Assembly: GCF_016711335.1 (NCBI RefSeq)
Contig: NZ_JADJTF010000004.1
Span: forward strand, 1-64,000
DNA from: Thiofilum sp.
GTDB lineage: Bacteria; Pseudomonadota; Gammaproteobacteria; Thiotrichales; Thiotrichaceae
Direction of reading: 5' to 3'
Length of the DNA stretch: 64,000 nucleotides
Both the position numbers and the translations under genes were made by a program. The notes under the pieces were generated by a model, which did not search any database, was not told the DNA's origin, and saw only the letters and a program-made list of their open reading frames with translations. Shown here one piece after another: positions 61,296 to 64,000 of this stretch. Within the stretch, counting starts at the first letter, position 1, and every line of letters starts with the position of its first letter.

Positions 61296-61739
61296 ATGAA
61301 ATACTCAATAATACTTGCATCTTTTTGCTTAACAACATTTTATTTTAACTCTGCTAAAGCTCTAGATGCTCCTGATGGAGCAGGCAATTATATATGCTCT
61401 AATCAAAATCAGGCGCTGATTTTCACAGTAAGATTTAATGCAGCTTATGAAAATGGCTTAATTATAAAAGAAGCCAAGTCCAGAAGAAATGCTATGACTT
61501 TTAATAATTACTATGGAAATGGTGCAAGTGACCATTGGAAGTCTGGTGCAGGTAGCTGGATATCTGAAAAAAACATGTGTTACTTAGTTCTCGGTTACCA
61601 CAAGAAAGATAAGTTCAATCAAAGATTACCTTTCAAACAAAGCAAATTTCGTTTACTCAATAGTAGCACTTTAGGATTTGAAGATGCCAATGATAATGAC
61701 TATAACGATACAGTTGTTGAATTTCATTGGGTTAATTAA
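61296..61739 (+). CDS. Exported protein with Ca-binding-like C-terminus
   Basis: 147 residues from the ATG at 61296, with a signal peptide ending near AKA-LDAPDG. The C-terminus FEDANDNDYNDTVVEF resembles the acidic loop of DUF4114-type extracellular proteins, which bind calcium. Two Cys in the mature part could pair. It is second in the exported cluster, 40 bases after the first. Function unknown. Confidence 0.72.
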   Translation: MKYSIILASFCLTTFYFNSAKALDAPDGAGNYICSNQNQALIFTVRFNAAYENGLIIKEAKSRRNAMTFNNYYGNGASDHWKSGAGSWISEKNMCYLVLGYHKKDKFNQRLPFKQSKFRLLNSSTLGFEDANDNDYNDTVVEFHWVN

Positions 61740-61753
61740 TAAGGAGATACATC

Positions 61754-62326
61754 ATGAAATCAAGCTTTCATAAAACTACATTAGTAGCAAGTATTGCACT
61801 ATTAACAGTATTCACCTCTGTAGCTCAAGCAGGGAATCCTGCTGATTGGATTATAGAAGGAAATGGCTCTCTTGTAGATGGAGCAAGATTTAGCTTACGC
61901 AGCGAAGATCAAGGCAGTTATTTACGCTATCAGGATCGAGCTGGCGTTAATCTAGGTTGGTCTAATGGTGCTAATAACTTTATGAGAATTGAAAGAGCCA
62001 GCGGTGGAAACAATCCTTTACAATGTGGGGAACCTTTTGCCCTTTTTATTGAAAAAGAGTACATAATTTACGAAAAACAAAATATTGGAATAAATCTTTC
62101 GTCCCGCACTCGTAACAAGAACTACTATCAATGGAAATTCGACTGTGGAGGTGGTCCAGTCCCTACTAATGCACCTCTTAAACTAACTAATGGCAATAGT
62201 GCTATTGTAGGTTGTAAGCGAATAGCGGGCGTCAATATATGCTGGGCAGGTGATGTGATTACTTATAAAGGTAAAAACTATCGTCTTGCTGACGCTTGCA
62301 GATTTCGCATCCCTGGTACTTGCTAA
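61754..62326 (+). CDS. Exported protein with internal repeat, beta-trefoil-like
   Basis: 190 residues with a signal peptide ending VAQA-GNPAD. Two matching units occur at residues 55-69 (SYLRYQDRAGVNLGW) and 102-117 (EYIIYEKQNIGINLSS); the spacing of about 47 fits a beta-trefoil such as the fascin or ricin type, which binds glycans. Six Cys cluster in the second half. A GGAG lies 8 bases before the ATG. Sugar binding is inferred from the repeat only. Confidence 0.75.
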   Translation: MKSSFHKTTLVASIALLTVFTSVAQAGNPADWIIEGNGSLVDGARFSLRSEDQGSYLRYQDRAGVNLGWSNGANNFMRIERASGGNNPLQCGEPFALFIEKEYIIYEKQNIGINLSSRTRNKNYYQWKFDCGGGPVPTNAPLKLTNGNSAIVGCKRIAGVNICWAGDVITYKGKNYRLADACRFRIPGTC

Positions 62327-62353
62327 TCAATTTTTAATAAGGAGTCATCCATC

Positions 62354-62539
62354 ATGAAGCTCAAAAAAACCCTATTAGCTACTTTAATATTATCTTGCTT
62401 AGTCTCATCTAGTTTTGCAGCTCCAAAAAAGCCTAGCCCTGAGCCTACACCCAAACCAAAACCCAGCCCAACGCCTTGGCCCTGTAATATTATTGTATGC
62501 GGACCATTAGCACATCCCGCTGTGCCTAAAGACTTGTAG
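62354..62539 (+). CDS. Very small exported proline-rich peptide
   Basis: 61 residues: a signal peptide ending SFAA-PKK and a mature part of about 37 residues, PKKPSPEPTPKPKPSPTPWP followed by CNIIVCGPLAHPA. The Pro/Lys spacer with a Cys-x4-Cys pair looks like a mature secreted peptide or cell-wall anchor. AAGGAG lies upstream. A good terminator follows. Confidence 0.72.
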   Translation: MKLKKTLLATLILSCLVSSSFAAPKKPSPEPTPKPKPSPTPWPCNIIVCGPLAHPAVPKDL

Positions 62540-62550
62540 TTATTCCCCAT

Positions 62551-62578
62551 AAGCTGTAGTGAAGACTACAGCTTTTTT
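62551..62578 (+). terminator. Rho-independent terminator
   Basis: AAGCTGTAGT and ACTACAGCTT are perfect ten-base arms with the loop GAAG, followed by TTTT. It ends the transcript of the first four exported-protein genes; the fifth starts 18 bases later. Confidence 0.85.
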
Positions 62579-62595
62579 AAAAGAGTAGGTATATC

Positions 62596-62973
62596 ATGTC
62601 ATTAAAGCCAAATTTAATTATTACCTGTCTAATAGCACTCTTAACTAGCTCAACTAGCCAAGGAAATAATTACTTCTATATTACTCCTACTACTTACAAT
62701 AATACTATTCATACCATTACCTATCATAATACTCTAATTAACTTTAATGGAAGGCGACTAGATTGGTGTTTAAAATGGGGAACTTTATGTGGTAAACCTG
62801 CGGCTGATGCTTGGTGTAATCTAAAAAATAAGAGCAAGCTTTCCGTGCGTGCTATAGCCTTTGAAAAAGCTGAAGATATTGGCAACACTTATGTGCTAAA
62901 GGATAAGACTACTTGCAATAAGCCTTATTGTGATGGGTTCGAACTCATTACTTGCGAGCTTTATGGTGAGTAG
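62596..62973 (+). CDS. Small exported protein with Cys-rich C-terminus
   Basis: 125 residues: a signal peptide (LIITCLIALLTSSTSQGNN) and a mature part with RRLDWCLKWGTLCGKPAADA, CNLKNKS and TTCNKPYCDGFELITCE. The Trp-Cys-x3-Trp-x3-Cys-Gly pattern recurs in unassigned secreted proteins of bacteria and plants. It has six Cys after the signal. It is separated from the other four by a terminator and may have its own promoter. Function unknown. Confidence 0.72.
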   Translation: MSLKPNLIITCLIALLTSSTSQGNNYFYITPTTYNNTIHTITYHNTLINFNGRRLDWCLKWGTLCGKPAADAWCNLKNKSKLSVRAIAFEKAEDIGNTYVLKDKTTCNKPYCDGFELITCELYGE

Positions 62974-62984
62974 CATTAAAAATA

Positions 62985-63011
62985 CTAAGTAAGCTAAATA
63001 AACTTACTTAG
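62985..63011. terminator. Hairpin at convergent gene ends
   Basis: CTAAGTAAG and CTTACTTAG are nine-base arms with a nine-base loop. It overlaps the last codons of the TPR gene on the minus strand. A weak bidirectional terminator is likely. Confidence 0.55.
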
Positions 63012-64000
63012 CCCCTCTAAATCATTGGATCTAGCCAGATTCTGATACAACCTCATATCATTTTTATTTAAACATCGCCCTAGCTCTTGCTTAGCCTTAA
63101 CAATCAAACTTTCATTATCCGACAGATTTTTTATGCCGGCTTGTTTTTTTAAATCATTCGCTACTACTATAAACTGCCAAGCCCGTTTATTATCGCCCAA
63201 TAATTGTTTAGCTACACCTATCCCATTCATAACCTCTATTTGACCCTCCCTATCGCCTAGATGTATATAGTCCGCGAAGCTAGCCTTAAAACACACTAAA
63301 GCTTGCAGTAACTCCCCCTCTTGAATTTCAATCCAGCCTAATAGACATAAAGATTGTGCTCGATACAATAAAATATTTAATTGATCTGTAACTTGAGTAG
63401 CTTGTCTCAGATAGGCTCTCGCAGTAGCAAACTGCTTTAGCTGACTATGCAGTCGCCCTAGATTAACTAATACGTAGGGCAAACTAATAGTCACCCCAAA
63501 CTCTTGATTGAGCCGAATACAATGCTCTAAGGCTTTTACCCCTTCCTCATAATGTCCTAAACATAACAAAGAATGACCTACATTAGCTAAATTAAATTGA
63601 TAGCCCGCGATATGCTCTGTTTCCGTAAATAATGCCATACCCTGTTGACCTACATTTATGGCATCATCATAACGCTGCTGTAAACGGCGTAATACACCTA
63701 AAGCCGTTAAGCCACGAGCAGCTTGACTATTGGACTTCATACTAAGCGCCATATCAATACTTAGCGGTAAATTATGCTCAGCGACCTTATAATTATCTGT
63801 CACTACTGCAATTCCGCCAGCTGTAAATAAAGCTCTAACATGTGCTAAAGAAACTATTGGACTAGATGTTAATTGTAGAAATTGTTGAGCAAACTGATAG
63901 CCCTCACGCCAATGGTTCGCTAAAAACCAAAAAGTACCTAATGCGCCCACTAAATCTAATCCCCACTCTATGCTTTGCTTAAATAAGCCTGTTTTATTAT
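62994..64000 (-). CDS. TPR-containing protein, 5' end cut by window edge
   Basis: The frame is open to the right edge, so the GTG at 63950 is not the true start; upstream codons give NKTGLFKQSIEWGLDL, in phase. Helical TPR repeats fill the visible 335 residues (WFLANHWREGYQFAQQFLQL, ALTALGVLRRLQQRYDDAIN-like units). The sequence around LVGALGTFWFLANHWREG is common in the C-terminal TPR region of AfsR/adenylate-cyclase-type STAND regulators. An ATPase or effector domain would lie beyond the edge. Confidence 0.75.
   Translation of the reverse strand, partial: NKTGLFKQSIEWGLDLVGALGTFWFLANHWREGYQFAQQFLQLTSSPIVSLAHVRALFTAGGIAVVTDNYKVAEHNLPLSIDMALSMKSNSQAARGLTALGVLRRLQQRYDDAINVGQQGMALFTETEHIAGYQFNLANVGHSLLCLGHYEEGVKALEHCIRLNQEFGVTISLPYVLVNLGRLHSQLKQFATARAYLRQATQVTDQLNILLYRAQSLCLLGWIEIQEGELLQALVCFKASFADYIHLGDREGQIEVMNGIGVAKQLLGDNKRAWQFIVVANDLKKQAGIKNLSDNESLIVKAKQELGRCLNKNDMRLYQNLARSNDLEGLSKFI

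Noticed and set aside
62323..62550. 75-codon minus-strand frame with Gly-rich composition
   Set aside because: It is the mirror of the Pro-rich exported peptide gene, which has a signal peptide and ribosome site.

Overview
The window looks like a chromosome segment of a gammaproteobacterium, moderately AT-rich, with housekeeping genes mixed with accessory genes. BaeSR-like regulators, an Opp transporter, pqqABCDE, DusB, AcpH, ArgO/ArgP and a DsrC/TusE-family protein all fit that group. A sulfur-oxidising relative of Thiothrix/Thiolinea is plausible, but this is an inference from general character because no rRNA or other species marker is present. I saw no tRNA, rRNA or CRISPR array.

Layout. 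1-5.7 kb: a tightly overlapping eight-gene minus-strand operon for membrane-lipid modification (SnoaL-like, SDR, FAD oxidoreductase, DUF1365, CFA-like methyltransferase, DUF2878, chalcone-isomerase-like, DUF3833). 5.9-8.0 kb: a histidine kinase and an OmpR-type regulator, convergent, separated by a nested inverted-repeat element. 8.2-15.3 kb: small stress and metabolic genes (ArsR regulator, lone tyrosine recombinase, AlkB-like, VOC protein plus YafY regulator, ASCH, Nudix, arylamine N-acetyltransferase, HugZ-like, YHYH protein). 15.3-19.7 kb: a 1462-residue TIR-CHAT-NB-ARC-TPR protein. 19.8-24.5 kb: BaeSR-like pair, AcpH, a Cas4/AddB-like nuclease and a LacI regulator. 25-32.4 kb: YqaA, a LysR regulator and oppABCDF. 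32.5-39.3 kb: a DUF1127/MocR divergent pair, a fused indolepyruvate:ferredoxin oxidoreductase, a macro-domain protein and a kinase. 39.5-45.4 kb: a SEL1-repeat protein, pqqABCDE with its 27-residue peptide precursor, and DUF4424. 45.6-53.9 kb: an accessory island with an IS200/IS605 element, an AT-rich beta-helix gene, a two-domain peptidoglycan-hydrolase-like gene, an anchored amidohydrolase and an 1176-residue unknown. 54-60.7 kb: DUF2330, DusB, a DsrC-like protein, ArgO/ArgP, a low-complexity protein and a tandem 2-oxoglutarate dioxygenase. 61-63 kb: five small exported proteins in a row. A TPR protein runs off the right edge.

The most notable items are: the TIR-CHAT-STAND protein, with an apparently exonised palindromic repeat inside its ATPase domain; sharply bounded patches where coding-strand wobble bases are almost only G or T (14.9-15.27 kb and about 17.0-17.84 kb); the unsecreted beta-helix plus hydrolase pair beside an insertion sequence; a DsrC-like protein with the reverse of the TusE cysteine pattern; a CFA-like enzyme lacking two bicarbonate-site residues; a ten-codon mini-ORF coupled to oppC; and the run of small exported proteins at 61-63 kb.
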